A stretch of DNA of 64,000 nucleotides from Rallus limicola (Eukaryota > Chordata > Aves > Gruiformes > Rallidae), in assembly GCA_022605955.1 (NCBI GenBank), contig JAKCOZ010000001.1, positions 17,600,146-17,664,145 of the forward strand, written 5' to 3'. Both the position numbers and the translations under genes were made by a program. Below, in pieces: positions 15,593 to 29,000 of this stretch. Position 1 is the first letter of the stretch. Each line of letters starts with the position of its first letter. A model generated the notes under the pieces. That model ran no database searches, was not told the DNA's origin, and saw only the letters and a list, made by a program, of their open reading frames with translations.

Positions 15593-18500
15593 CAGACTTT
15601 TCCTGTCTTGCTTTTCGACTTTTAAAGCAACAGTGTGTGGTAGCAAAAGCCGTCGTGTTCCAGTCCCGTGACACTGCAGGCAACTTGCTGCTGGCTTGCT
15701 TCTCTTACTGTGCAGTAAAATAAATGTGTTGGGATGCCTGAACCTTCGAAACAAGTGTGACAAAGCCCCAAACATGAGCCCCCTGAGAGGGCTCCTGCGC
15801 ATGGGAGCACACAGGGCTGTATGGCAGGCTCTCCTGAAGACATTGATGCAATTTTGTCACAGCTACAAACTGAGCTTTTCCCTCTGGCATTGCACCTTAA
15901 AGCTCATGTGAAGTGTTCTATTCTTTTCAGTGAGTCCTGTTCTGTCACGGAAAGGTGGAACACAGATTGAACTTGTAGTTCTGGTGGAGGGAAGTAGGGA
16001 ATATATAAGAATGAAAATGAATAATATAAATAATGACTATGAAATAATATGAAAAAAACTCAAATCCTCAAGCCCTGTCCCTCCTTTCACTCCTGTTTTA
16101 TAGCTGTGGTAATGCACCCAGTTTCTCCCCAAGGACTTTCTGGGTTCTTTTGGCCCAATGCTTTTGTCCCTTGCCTGCTTTCTTTCAGGAGGCTGTGTGC
16201 TTGGAGACACCCAGAAGGATACATCCAAAAGGTCCTCCTCCTTCCTTTTCATCCAGTGTTGAGGTATATGCAGATTTGAGGTATGAGTGGGAGAGTGCCC
16301 AGTCAAGTCACTACCATTCCAGGTAGGATACTTCTTCCCAGGAAGAAATCCTGGCTCATAGCCACACTGTCCCAGGACAGGGAGCCTATGTACCTCCTTC
16401 TGGAGCTTGAGGCTTGACCTTCTCCTGAGCTGGTCACAAGAGATAAGGTCCCAACTGCAGCTCACCTCAGCTGTGAGATTTTCCACAGGTGCAGACAAGC
16501 AAACTGTGCTCTGTAACAGATTTATGCTGCCTAGTGTCTGTCTGATCAGGGTTACTTGGGATGGAGCAACTGTGAGACCAGGGCCAGCTCTCAGGAAAGG
16601 CCCCACATGCCCCACTGCAAGATGGAAGGAGAACTGAAAGTGGAGTGTCATCATCTTTGCAGTCGCTGGCCTGGGGCACTTCTGGCCCCATACAGTGCTC
16701 TGCATCCAGGATTTGTATTGCTCCTGCTGCACTGTTGCTAAGCAGTGTGGAGAGGTTAATGACACTGCCTGTGCTGGCAGAGACCTGCAAGGGACCCTCT
16801 CTTCCTAGAAGAGAACTTGGGAAGCTGACACTGGGAGCGATGCATGGGAAAGGAGATGTATGTCTTTAGTAGAAAGAACAAACTCCTGGAGCATCTCACC
16901 CTGGGCATAGCAGGCCATGGGAAAGCAGAGGCCAGCCCACACCCAGGGCACCAGGAGGCTTTCCTTGGACCTCATCAGAGTGTGAGACCTGTGGTGTCCA
17001 CTATGCCAGCCAGCAGTCCTGCCCTGTCCCCTACTCCCACAAGCAGCAGCTGGGTTGTGCCAGAGCTACTCGCTGTGAGGGCAATGTGCACAGACACTGA
17101 GAAACTGCCCAGGAGACTTGTAGTGAAGATGAATCGAGTAGCCTCAGGCAAGATATTTGTAATAGTTCCTGCTGGGCTTAAAAACCTCCATCTGCACAGC
17201 CCAGCCCCTGAGAAAATGCTTAGTTAAGTTGGATGGTTAACAGCAGAGAGTGACCGAGGGGTCAGTATTTTGATCAGGGAGGGGGAAGTGGGGGATTTTC
17301 TCCTCCTCCTACACTTCACAGCCTTTTCTGCCAATAGATTTATTGTCAGAAACATCTAGTTACTCAGGCAGCTGAAGTAGGGAGCGTGAAGTTGGCTCTC
17401 CTGAGCTTGTGTGGGAAGTGCCACTGCTCCATGCTGGGCTCTGTCAGGCAGCTCCCAGCACCTCAGCGCAGCTTGGCAGGGAAGGCAACACCCGTTGAAA
17501 ACCATCCTTCACCGTCTCTGAGGGGTTAATGGGCTCTCCCACATTGTGACACAGCAAAATGCAGCTGCCTGGCTTGCTCCCAGACAGCTGACTCAGTACC
17601 CGCGACTTGCTGTGTAATGGCAGGGGGAGAAAAAAACCCAAAATGGTGATAACTGCCTGAAATGACTTGCTGAAGAAGGGAGTTGGTGCTGGAGCATACA
17701 GGGATGTTCTGTAGGCTAGTCTGTGTTTACCGAAGGGAGATCGCCCAGCCCAGCCCAGCCCTGGCAGAACTGACTGTGCTCACTGCTGTCAGCATCAAAC
17801 AATCCATGTCTAGATCAAAGATACAGGTGGAAAAAGGGAGGTCAGGAGTGCAGTGAGCTGGAAGTCTCCATGGGGAGCACAGGCACAGCAGCTGGCCTCC
17901 AGACTGGCACTGCTGGTCCCCTCTGGACCATCCTATAGATTGATGGGGCTTTGCTGGGCAAAGCCCACACATGGGAAGCCCAGGCACCGGCATGGTGGTG
18001 GACAGAGGTGCAGGCAGATTCCTCAGCAAAACTGACCCAGAATGACAAAAATGGTAAGTGCAGATGAGATGATAGACATGTGGGTACATGAGTGCTGCAG
18101 CGTATGGGTGTCTCCAGCTGTGGCGCTGGGCTGGTGGGATCAGAGCAGGGAGGATGAGGGAGAAGAGCAAGCTCCCCACAAGGCAAGTTCCAGCTTTGTG
18201 GACAGAGACCCAGGGACAGGCAGCGACATAGAGCCTGCAGCAGGTCTCCAGAGCACACTGGGCTGAAATTCTGGGGGAGGGTGCACAGAGCCCACCACGC
18301 TGCTTAGAGTCCTGATGCTGGTAGGGATCCACCCTGTGCACCGCTGGGGATTTGCTTTGGGAGCAGAAGGGAGGCGTGGAAGGGAGCAGAGCAAAGTGGG
18401 CAAATAAAAATCCCATCTGTGTATGTCTCTGTCCGTGCTGCCTCCTTTGTTTCAGCGCCGCAACCGTGTAAAACAAAGTGTGCCCTGGCTGTGAGACAGG

Positions 18501-18838
18501 ACAAGCTGTGGAAATCTGGATTTGAAAAATCACAACAAAGAGGACCTTGTCCCACAGCTCACCCCCCCCTTTCTCAGGGGAGGAGATGGAGCTGGAAACC
18601 AAGTTTTGCAAAGAGAGTGAGAACCAGAGTCACCCTCCCAAGGTTTCCAAACCACCCCTGCGTGTTCCCCTGCCCCTGGGGTACAGGAGACATGTGTCCT
18701 CTTCCTGCATGGGGCTGTGGGCAGCTGAGGCTGTTTCTGGAGGTTTCTCCAATTGTCCCAAGAAGAGGGACTGGAGCCAAGAGCAGCAGCTGCAATCTCA
18801 GGGCGGCGCACAGGAAACCGCCCCTTCATAAACAGCCT

Positions 18839-18976
18839 CACGTGGACCCTGCTCCACCGTGACTCAGCAAAAAGAGTCCCTCCACCACAGCTGAAACCTT
18901 TACTCAGCAATACCGGGCCATCCAGCCTGACCTTGACTCAGCAGAACACCCAGGCTGGGCAAAGGGTGAGTCAGCA
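18839..18976. promoter_or_regulatory. Candidate HMOX1 distal enhancer (E1-like): four MARE/ARE sites
   Basis: TGACTCAGCA (18860-18869), TTACTCAGCA (18900-18909), TGACTCAGCA (18934-18943) and TGAGTCAGCA (18967-18976) all end in CAGCA and are spaced 40, 34 and 33 bp, close to whole helical turns. Three of four match the 10-bp stress-response element TGCTGASTCA exactly. A CACGTG E-box is at 18839-18844, and TGACCTTGA (18928-18936), an ERR/SF-1-type half site, overlaps the third. The cluster is about 4.8 kb upstream of the HMOX1 start, close to the place of mouse E1 (about -4 kb), which also has multiple such sites. Confidence 0.75.
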
Positions 18977-21900
18977 TTTACTGGAGGCAGGCTGCAGGGT
19001 TGTGGGGCAGAGGCTAAAAGCAGGGAGTCCTGGTGGGACATCCCTGATGGTAGCAAAATGCTCCCCCAGCAGCTGCACCGGTGGGGGCAGGTTGGGTCAG
19101 ACAGAAAAGGTCAGAAATGTTGGTGTCCCAGGCTGGGAAATCTGCCCACCTCGCTGACCTGAGGACATGGATGATGCAGTAACAATCTGCCCTGGGACTG
19201 GGACAGTCCTTGCTCCATACAGGGTGTGGGGTGGAAGCATGGGAACACTGCTCTCAGGGGTGCTGGTGGGCACCTGGCTTCACCTGTACTGCTAGAGAAC
19301 ACCAAGCCCAGGAAGCACAGGGTGGGGGAAGGCATTTATTTTAAAGGCTGGCATGCAGGGCATGTGAGATTTGAGTGGTTTACCCAGGGCCATACAGGGT
19401 GTCTGCGGCAAAGGCTGTGTGTGTCCCCCCCATCTCCTTCTCCCCTTGTCCTCACTCATTACAAAGGATCACTCTAGCTCAGGGAAGAGTGAATTTACCT
19501 GACCTAGCTGTTACTTGGAAGAGCTTTGCTTTGAAAGCTTGCTGCTACAGGCTACGGAGAAGGGATAAGAAGGGAGGGGCTTTCATGGGCAAGTTATTTC
19601 TTCAAAGCCCTTCATTTAGGGGTAGAGAGGGCTCAGTGTTGGAAAGCTCCCTTGCCTCCTTGCTTACAGACCTCAGCAGCTGGTGTGAAAGAGGGGGAAC
19701 ATCCCTCTTTTTGGGGAGATCTTCCCTAGTATCCCGGGCACCCAGGAGCCAGCCCCTCTGCTGGGGCTGTTGGCGCTGTGCAGCGGACATCCAGACCGTG
19801 GCTGTGGCTCGTAAGCTTGGTAATCGTTAACAAGGGTTAACGCCCGGTTTGGATTCATGTGTTTGGCTGCTGCGTGCAGCCTGGCAGCAGAAGCAAGAGG
19901 GACCGAAGGTGTTTGGCACGGGGTGGGCCACCCCCTTACTGCTCTGCTGGACAGAGTGGGTGATGGTGTGAATCGCTGCACAAAACACATCCCTGCCTGA
20001 AGGCAGCAGGGATGGGCAGAGGGATGGGCAGAGGGGAACTGCTGGCAGTGACCACCCACGCCCCAGATTTTCTGTTTTCTTTTTTTTTTTTTCCTTTCCT
20101 ATTTGGACTGAAATTGCGCAAAGGAGCTCCGAGAAATTGGCACCTATCTCCCACAGAGACTGCCCTGGTATTTACGGCCCTTTTTTTGTAATTTTTTTTT
20201 TTTGGTGGAGGAGCTAAAAATATCACTGAAGTGCCTCACAGCAGTTTTTCTAAACACAGATTTTCCTGCTGCTCTGTGCTGGACAAACAGCCGCCCATAA
20301 AGCTGCAGGAAAGCCACATCCTCGCCTCACCCCACCGTCAAATTCACCTTTGGGCCACGCTCTGCTGCTGAGCTTGGCCAGGAAAGCCCAGCGCCTGGAC
20401 ACTGGCACGCGTGGCTGTTCTTGGGTGGGAGGGAATTTCTAATCCCCTCCTCTGAGGAAACCCCTGCTGCAGAGCCTGTGGACCTGGGGGTCTCTCTCCA
20501 GGACTGAGCCCCCAGCCTCTCTGTTGCACAGTGAAACACCTCTGCCTTCCCCCCCTCCCCCCCGTCCGTCCTGGGGGTTCCCAGCAAGGACGGAGGTTTG
20601 GCCCTGCAGGAGTGCCGTGGAAGGCAGCGCTGCAGTGAATTCTCCTACCCGTAGAGAACGATCCCGTCCCTCCCTCAGCCATCTCCATCCCTCTGACTGC
20701 TGACAACCCCACCGGGAGGGGGAAGCGAATCTGCCTGCTCATGCAGTCCGAACCTGCTGTGGTTTCTGTGCACCCTCACACGCACGAGACTTTGCAAGGA
20801 CGAAGGCAGACAGGAAAGAGGAAGCTTCTGCTTGCAAGCTCGTGCCCCTGCCTCCCTGTTTCCCAGGTTTTGCTGGTCATTGACACAAAGCAACAGGGAC
20901 ACTTCTTCACCCAGCACAGGGCAGAGCTGCAGGGTGCTGTTGGGATGCTTGGGTACTGTAGGAGCCGGGGGACAGCAGGCAAGTCAACAACAGAGAAACC
21001 TCCCAAGGGCTATTAACCACCTTGGCATCACCTCTGCTGCAAGAAGGCACCTCTGTCCACATGGTTTGTGAAGTATCTCCAGGAGAAACAGAATATAAAT
21101 AGGCTGGCTGCCAGCACAGCTCCTTGTGTTGCACCTGTCCACGTCCACCGCCCACCTCCACTTCCTTGCTCCCAAGCATTGGGGCACCCCCTTTTCTTCT
21201 CATGTTTGTACCTTTTCCTATCCTACTACCATTTATTTTGTCTCTTTCATCTCTCCTTGTGCTTCCATGTGCTTGTACCCTCACACGGACATAAATGAGT
21301 TACTTAAAGAAATGTTTTCTTTCCTCACACCTTTCTCTGCTGCCCCCCCCCCCCCCGCCTTACATCTCTTCCCAGTATTTCCATCTGCCCTGAGCAATGC
21401 CACTAACAGTGATCTGTAGGGAAGGGGAAGTGGCTTGATTCTCATTTTTTGAAGGAAGGGGGAATTTTCTTATTTAAAAAAAAAAAAAAACTTTGAAGAA
21501 GTTTTGATGTGGCAGAGCAACATGAAAGTCCTTGTGGGATGGAGAACAGCCCTCCCAGCGTACTAGCAAGGGACACTTCTCCACTGATTTGTGAGATGAT
21601 GTGGTGGGAAATCAGGAAATATTTGTGTTAACTGCTCATTTAAAAAAAAATCCCTATACTATTTGGAAGTTAGTAGTAGCTAAAAGAGGAGTATGTATCT
21701 TTTTGCCTCTATGAACATGTTTCTGGTATGCCAAGAACCACACAGCCCAAACATCATGGAAATTCTCATGAACTTTCAGCATGTATTTGGTTTTCGGAGA
21801 TGCGGGACAACTCTGACCCAGTACAAGGGAGTTAGGCCTTTCTTCTGCGTACAGCGGAACAACCGCTCTGGGTCATGCAAAAGATCTGTCCAGGTCAGGA

Positions 21901-22100
21901 TCCTGTTCCCAGTGTGGTTATTAATGGATGCTTAGGCACAGCGCACGTGGCCCTGTGCAGGCGCCACGCTTGAATGCATGTCCCGGGGCGGTTGCTGTGT
22001 GAGACTGCACTCGGATAATGGCTGAGGCACAATACTTAGAATGAGGGAAACCTTTGTTTTGTTTGGTTTCCAGTGGTTGCACAGCCTGAGGAGCAGTGCT

Positions 22101-22124
22101 GAGGAGCTGAGGAGCTGAGGAGCT
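22101..22124. repeat. (GAGGAGCT)3 short tandem repeat
   Basis: Three exact 8-bp units, with related GAGGAG sequence just before. Intergenic and of no evident function. Confidence 0.8.
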
Positions 22125-23658
22125 CCAGCCGAGCATGTGAGGGACCACAGCCATCTGGTGGTAAGGAGTGAGTGGGCAGCCTCACAGCTTTTTAAAACAG
22201 CAACGTTAGGAAACTTAAAAAAGGGAAAGGTGTTTAACTCTGTAGAGTAGCAGCTGCTTTATGTTTTTTGCAATCACAGGGCAGTTTCTGCCATCGCAGA
22301 AGGCCTGGCCTCTGCTTAAAACGATCCCTTGCAGACCTGGCAGGGTTTTTTTTCCAAGTTCTTCCTCAAAAGAAGCCTTGCAAAATGATTCAAGCTATTA
22401 CTGGTATGTTCTCTAACAAACACAAGAGTATTAATTTGAGCATGGAAAGATTCTGCGCCCTTGTCCCCATTCTTCATGTTTTTATGTTGCTTGAAAGAAA
22501 AGATACATCATCCCTGAAGGACAAGTCTCTGCTCTGGGTGCCCAGCAGCGAAGAACGCTGTCACCAGGGCTGGCTGCATGGTGGGGAGGAGACAGGCTTA
22601 CCCAGAGGGCCACAAGCAGCACTCTGAATTGTCACCTGTTGGCCATCGCTTCAAACTGTCCCTACTTGGCAACCACCAACAGCCCTCCCCAACTATTGTG
22701 CCCATGATGGAAATAGCGGTAAGCCAACTGCCCTGTGCTCAGGTCATCCCTGGGGACAGTCCCCTCTTGGCTTTACCAGCTCCTGTTCCAGCTGTCCAGG
22801 CAGGAGGGAAATAAGATGAGGGTGGAGAAGGGGTCCTTACCCTGAGGTGCATCCCAGGGGCAGCACAGAGGAGCTTGAACTCCCCGTGCTTGGCGTGTAT
22901 GTTCAGGGATGGCTTCATTTCTTTTTCAGGGGAAGCTGCAGGCAATGCACCAAGGGAGCAGAAGGCACCAGGAGCTTTAAGCACTTTCTGAGGCACCAAA
23001 CAGTGTTTAAAACATCACTGTGTGAACAGGCTGGTGTCCTTCGTAAATGCTGACTGGGGACCAGAAGCTGTCCCTTCCTGACAGAGACAGACAGCCTGAG
23101 TCCAGGCATGGCGAGAGGGTTTGGGCATCGGACCCCTTGCTCTGCAGGCCCTTCTAGCCCCACAAATACAAAGGCCACCAGCCTGGCCTCCCTTGTGTCT
23201 CTGCTCTTGCTGCCTCTCCTGCAGGCACTCCAGGAGGAGAAGCTCAGCATTTGGCCCTTCTGCCATGCCTCCTCATTTTTTTTCTGTTGAGGCTGGCTGG
23301 AGGGAGGCTGCAGGGGCTCTCAGATCCATGCATCTCAGCTCAGAGTCCTGTCCCACAGGAGGCACCTGCCATTGCAGAGCTGCAGTACTGGGGAATGTGG
23401 CACTGGCCTGTAGCTTATGGACTGTCATGGTCCCTTGACTTCAAGCATCCACACTCCCAGCACAGAACCTTTGGTGCAAGCTCTGCATGTCCTGGCTGGG
23501 GTGGAGGAGTGGTGCCCTCCGCAAAGCTGAGTTCAGCTCTGAGATTACTGCAGGGGTGACAGCAGAGGCCAGACCCAGTGCTGCATGGGCAAATCCAGCC
23601 TCTCCACCCAGGTTTCTCTTCTAGCATCTGCTGGGACGAGGATGCTTTGGATGTTTTT

Positions 23659-23684
23659 AAATAAATAAATAAATAGATAGATAG
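23659..23684. repeat. (AAAT)n/(GATA)n microsatellite
   Basis: Four AAAT units run directly into three GATA units. Short compound microsatellite, intergenic. Confidence 0.85.
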
Positions 23685-24651
23685 GCAGGTATTTCAGGAA
23701 GCTATGAGTGTGGTAAAAATGGACTTGTGGTGGTTTGCAGCTGTGGCACTCCCCAGCATTTACCTGTGTTTGCAGCAGGAAGCCCTCACAGAGTTTTAAG
23801 GCAGAAACCCATGGCTCTTCAGCTGTGCTCTTCAGAGAGGAAATGCTTTGGACACTCTGTTCCATCTAAGCCCTTCTTAGCAGGGGAGCGTGGGGTCCTG
23901 TGGCATGGCAAAGTCCTGCCACAGAAGTGGCTGCGGGAGTGGGAGTAGCTCAGAGGCAAAGCTCTGTTTAGCTTTGGGCAACCTCCGGCAGAGCTGCTTG
24001 TGGGCTCATCCCACCTCCAGCAGATAGCATGCATACCCTGTTGAGAGGACTGCTGCTCAAAGAGGGTTGTATTAAATGTTCAGAAGGAGGAAGGTCTCCT
24101 CTGGTTCCTCCTAGAAGCACTGGGAATGCAACAGAATTGGAAACAGCAATTATTTTTTCCGAGGGACAGACTGTCCAAGGATAGTGTGTGCTGTCTCGGA
24201 AACCTGGCGAAGGCACAAAGCATCCTCCCATCCCACAAGTGTTTACAGAGGAGGAAACCCAGCACCCTGCTTTTTCCAGCCTCACTGCCACCAGCTGCTC
24301 AGAGGCAGGTGCTGAGGTTGGGCTAACTTCAACTAATCTAATTCCTTCCTACAGGTCTAGGGCTCAGAGGACACTTTCAAACCATTCATCCTCCTTCCCC
24401 CAGCTCCCACTCAGCTGGACACCAGGAGGTGGCATGGGGATATCTGAGAATGCCATGTAGATATCAGAGAGCCCTTTCGTAGCAACTCCATTTCTTGCAC
24501 GTCTTTAAGTGATTTATGGGTTCTGAGATGAGTATTTGGATCTGGCCACAAGGCAGAGAGGGAAAGGAGAGGAGGTAGCTCACCCTCTTGCTATTTTGAG
24601 ATGGGATGTGGTCACCTCGCCAAGAGACTGTGCTAAAAAGCAGCAAGCACC

Positions 24652-24660
24652 TGACTCAGC
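24652..24660. promoter_or_regulatory. Single ARE-like site about 10.6 kb upstream of HMOX1 (possible E2)
   Basis: TGACTCAGC, read GCTGAGTCA on the HMOX1 strand, lies near where the second HMOX1 enhancer E2 (about -9 to -10 kb) is known in mammals. It is alone, so chance is a serious alternative. Confidence 0.3.
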
Positions 24661-24833
24661 TCATAGCACCCTCTGCCCCCACACTGAGCCTCATCTCAGC
24701 ACCACAGCACCCTTAACTTTTCGCGGAGAGCAAGTGTGGATGCACCCCTCTTCTCCCCCACAGGGTCCTCGCCTCCCCATGCCAGCACTGACAGCGCACA
24801 CGTATCTTCAAGGGAGGCTCGAGATTTTGCTCC

Positions 24834-24839
24834 TTTAAT
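24834..24839 (-). terminator. TOM1: Candidate TOM1 polyadenylation signal ATTAAA
   Basis: TTTAAT on the plus strand is ATTAAA on the minus strand, about 1.2 kb past the TOM1 stop, followed by a GT-rich stretch near 24795-24812. I found no AATAAA on the minus strand between it and the stop, so this is the best visible choice, but not certain. Confidence 0.4.
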
Positions 24840-26059
24840 GTGCAATAAAAAAAAGGCAAGGCAACTCTCCCACACTCAACAAGGAATCCCAGGAGCAGGA
24901 GCCCCAGGCTTGGCCCCTTCCTCTCTGGGCTGCCTTTTACAGCTGGGCAGCATGTGCGGTTTGCTCAGAAGAGGTTTCTTTCCCCATGCACGAAGGAGCT
25001 GCTGGCTGCTGCAGAGCTGATGTGCTGGGATGAGGTGACATGAGCCCCTCTGTGCTCAACAGCTGAATGAGCTACCCCAGCAACAGCACATTCTGGCTGG
25101 TAAAGCAGTGCCCACCAAAGGGCCTCCTGCTTTAGGGAATGCAGCTCTTTGCCCCCAGCGCACACAGCTACCCTGAGGAGGCTCAGAGACACTCCCCACA
25201 CTGCAGCACGCTGTGGTGGAAGGCATGGGTGGAAGTGAGAGGGAGGCAGGATTGCATCGAGGAAAGCAGGGACAGAAGGATAATAATGGGAGAATTAAAT
25301 TAACTGTGAAGAGCTTGCTGAAGGCACATCCTACCCCACAGCAGACAGGCTCTTCAGCCTGGGATACTGGCTGCGGGTCGAGACCTGTGTGCGGCCAGGG
25401 GCTTTGGGAACTGTTGTGCAACGGAACCATTTGTGCTGTGGGTAGGATTCTGGATCAACTGATGGGGAGGGGGGAAAAAAGGAAGAGGAAGAGAGCGGTT
25501 TGTGAGCAGGAAGGTGTTGCATACCCCAAGCACTTGTGCAAGAGAGACTAGAGCAACAGGGTCCCTCTACCATTAGTGTTCCTCCTCTGCCACCTGTAAT
25601 GCTTCGCATCCCCATACTTTCCAGTCTGACAGTGGTGGGCAGAGGGCTGGGGATCCATTCCAGGGATGGGGCGAGGAAAGAGGCAGGCAGGAAGGATTTC
25701 ATCAGCAGACTGCAGCCTCTCATGTTTCTTGGGCAAGACCTCTGACTGCCTCACTGGAGAGAAGGACGGGGAGCTTCTACTTTGCCCACACTGTACCAAG
25801 AAAATAAAAAGCCCACTGAACTCCCACGTTCTCTAGCAGCTTTGAAAAACCCCTTCACAAGTCTATTGTATGACATCCCTAAACACAACAAAGATTATCT
25901 GAAACCTGAAAGCAGCTTAAAAATAAAAATAACTCAAAGGGGAAATGGGAAGAGAGTGGAGGAAGGGGACAGAGTCCTTCCCCTGCTAGCCCCTGGTCGG
26001 AGGCTAGCAGAACAGCACACACAGCCTCTTGCTCCACAGCACACCAGTTCATACACTAT

Positions 26060-29000
26060 TCACAAGGCAAACATCGCATCGTCTTCCTTTGCTTGCTTCT
26101 GGTGACGGCTGGCAGCCGGAGGGGAGATGGATGTCCCTGCTGAGGAGCTGGACAAACTGGGTAGCCGGTCTGCAACTTTTGCTCGCTCTTCCAGAAACTT
26201 GTCAAACTCTGGGGTGAGAGAAGAGCAGGACATTGGCAGGGAGGGAGGTTTGTGGAAGAGCCAAGGTGCTGCTAGGAACAGCTGGAGAAGGGGGTTGGCT
26301 GGCAAGTCTTACCTTCGCTGGTGACACCTTTTGCATCCTCTGACTCTCCCTAGGGAAGGAGAAGGGCATGGTTAGAAGCAAGGTAGGCAGAGGCATCTCC
26401 AGAGATGTGACTCTTCATCTACATGGAGGGAGACAGGATAGTGCTCCACCCACTTCTGCAGAACAGACTTGTTGGAGTGGTCCTGCCCCTCAGTTCATTA
26501 GCTATGCCGTTAGCTAATCATACTGGTGAAGCATCCCAAATCTTGTGTCCTTGGCTTTTCCTCCCCTGCTCTCTCTGGGCAGCCTGCTGCCATACATACA
26601 GCAGTGCCAGTGCTGTTGCACTGGCACCAGGAAAGCAGCCCCTTACTTACCACGTCAGTGGAGAGCCACTTTTCTATGTCTTCCATGAAATTGGCTTGGG
26701 GAACTGGCACCTGGGACAGAAGGAAAGAGAGCAGTGAGGTCAAGAAAAGGAAGGATGTTCCAGGAAACTCTGCAAGAAGTAAGCCTTACCCAAAAGCTAA
26801 CTTTCTCTGATGTTCAGTTGGCTCAAGACTTTTCAAATCCAGACAGTGCTACTGCAAAGCTCTCCTAGCCACAAATGCCACCATTCACCTGCTTCCTCTG
26901 CCCCACCCACACCCAGACACACATAGTTTCCAGGACACTTGCCATTAAAAGCATCTGGGGTTTGGTGTTTGGCTTTGTGGTATTGGGACTTGGATCAGGA
27001 TTTCCATTTTAGGGAGGACTTGCTAGGTGTAAGTTGGCTGCTTGTGTCAGGCAGACAGAGAACAAGACGATGTGCTTCTCCAAACCTCCTCCCTTCTATA
27101 AACCAGTGACAGTCTGATGTCAAAGTCTGTAATGCTGAAGATATTGGGCATGCCAGGTTTGGCACCTGCAGGAAGTGATTATTCCCTGGTAGGATCTTGA
27201 AGCACAGCAGGATTTGACACCACACCAAACTACAGAACCAGACACATTAAAAAGAAAGTCCTCTACAATTAAGTTTTACTTCCAGTAGGGATAAGGATAG
27301 TTCAGAATACTTCATGTCCCTGTCCAATTTAAACAGCAAAGAGATACCTTCCTAGTGGACTGAGATAACCTTGAAGGAAGCCAAGTCTGATTCAAAACCC
27401 CAGATCCTTTTCTCCATTCACAAGCTCCTGAGCAACGAGCAGCCCTTGCTAGAGGCTCCCCAAGCAGAAGGAGGAGAGATTGTTTATGGGAACTTGTTTG
27501 TTAGTCTCCTGTTATGTATAGCTTCCTTGCTCTCAGGAAACAGCACGACCAAGAAAAAAAGCAATGTCTTCTTACCCAGGACAGGCAGATTCCCTCAAAC
27601 CAGGGAGCAAGTGCAGATAGTTACCACAGCTGGCAGGTGGATGAATGGGGATGGAAGAGGATGCATGAAATTGGGGGAGTTTCAAAGCAAACTGGCTTTG
27701 TCTACCCAGAGAGGAACTCTTTGGGTTAGAAGTGCGTTCAAGCCAACTGGACAGCATGTAGAGAAACTTCCTAGAGCAGACATCAGTGTGGGCACTGCCC
27801 GTTTCAGGAAGACAGGCTAACAAGCTTCAGACCTGACACTGTCAAAGTCTCAGTGTGCCTGAGGGGACCTAACTGCAGGAATTCCTGCTGCCAAAAGCCC
27901 AAATTCATCAGGCTCAAACACTTTAGCTAGAGGATGAGGCCTTGAGCAGGGTAAAAGCTGGAATATTTTCCTCCAAGTGGGGCAGCTCACGCTGAGCAGG
28001 AGAGGCTGCAGGGGAATGGTGTCAGCCTTCCTCATGCCCCCAGCTAGTGTTTCTGCCAGACACCCACCCCAAAACAGGCCATCCTCTAGGTCAACAAGTG
28101 GCACATGCTGTCTTTGTCTCTGAGCTCCTAGGATTTTCATGTATAGACTTGTTTACTTGATGAAGGACTGAAGCACTGCCAGCTTCCTTCCCAACCCAGA
28201 CCAGGGTTGCTCCATTTCAGTTTGCAGTTTCTGCTGATGTCTGCTTTGCATCCTCACGTGCTGTGCCAGTGCCACCTCTAGTTCAGCAATCCCAGCTTCC
28301 TTCCTCCCTCCTGCTGCTCCATAATCTCACCATTCCTTGCCGCATCATCCATTTAGTCAGTTGGGCTCCATCACTGGAGGCACCAGACTCCCCCTGGTTG
28401 AGAGAGAGCCTGCACTTTAAAGCTGCTACCACAGAGGGTGAGGGAGAGGGGAGGCAGTGGGTTTAGGGTGGGGCAGGGGACACACTAGTACTGGTGGCCT
28501 ACTTCTCTGATTGCAGAGAGAAGGCAGATGGACTTGGGAACCTGTGGAAGAGGAATAAAACATACATTTCCAAGTGGAAATTTCCCTGCAGATATAAGGA
28601 GTCCATCCTGTTACTGTCAACCCCAGACTTTCCATAGTTCCCCACCTCTGAGGTTTAAAGAATGAGGAACAGAGCCCAGGAAGGAAATGTGGGTTGATAG
28701 AGACTGGAAGTTATCATCAGTCATGTTAAATATTTGACAAACAGACAGGACACATTGCTTTGGTGAGCAAGGATGACACTGTTACTCCTGGTGATGCACT
28801 GTCAAAGCTCTGTGGCCACTTACCGTTCCTGTGTTCTGCTGCCGGGCATCCAGGGCACCAGCAAGTCCTTTGGAGGCCTGGGGATCTTCGTACTTTACCC
28901 TGAAAGCATGAAATTAGATAGAACACAGGCTGATGAGATGCCAGAGAGCTAAGAGCAGGAACTCCTAAACATATATTCAAGGTGGCATAACTTTTCATCT

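Larger units (their letters stand above)
14115..24830. other. Intergenic DNA between HMOX1 promoter and TOM1 3' end
   Basis: Apart from the regulatory candidates and small tandem repeats listed separately, I see no gene. Long minus-strand frames at 16037-16765 (242 codons) and 17727-18611 (294 codons) lack family resemblance, domains and splice context, and look like chance frames. Poly(T) and poly(C) runs occur near 20080, 20190 and 21345. Confidence 0.6.

Noticed and set aside
16037..16765. 242-codon minus-strand open frame
   Set aside because: Same reasons; no recognisable motif and no gene-like codon choice.
17589..17598. TGACTCAGTA resembling an ARE
   Set aside because: Has the AP-1 core but lacks the GC flank required for MAF heterodimers; isolated.
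17727..18611. 294-codon minus-strand open frame upstream of HMOX1
   Set aside because: No family resemblance, no domain, odd composition rich in Cys, Pro and Ser from GC-rich DNA, no splice or promoter context; probably chance.
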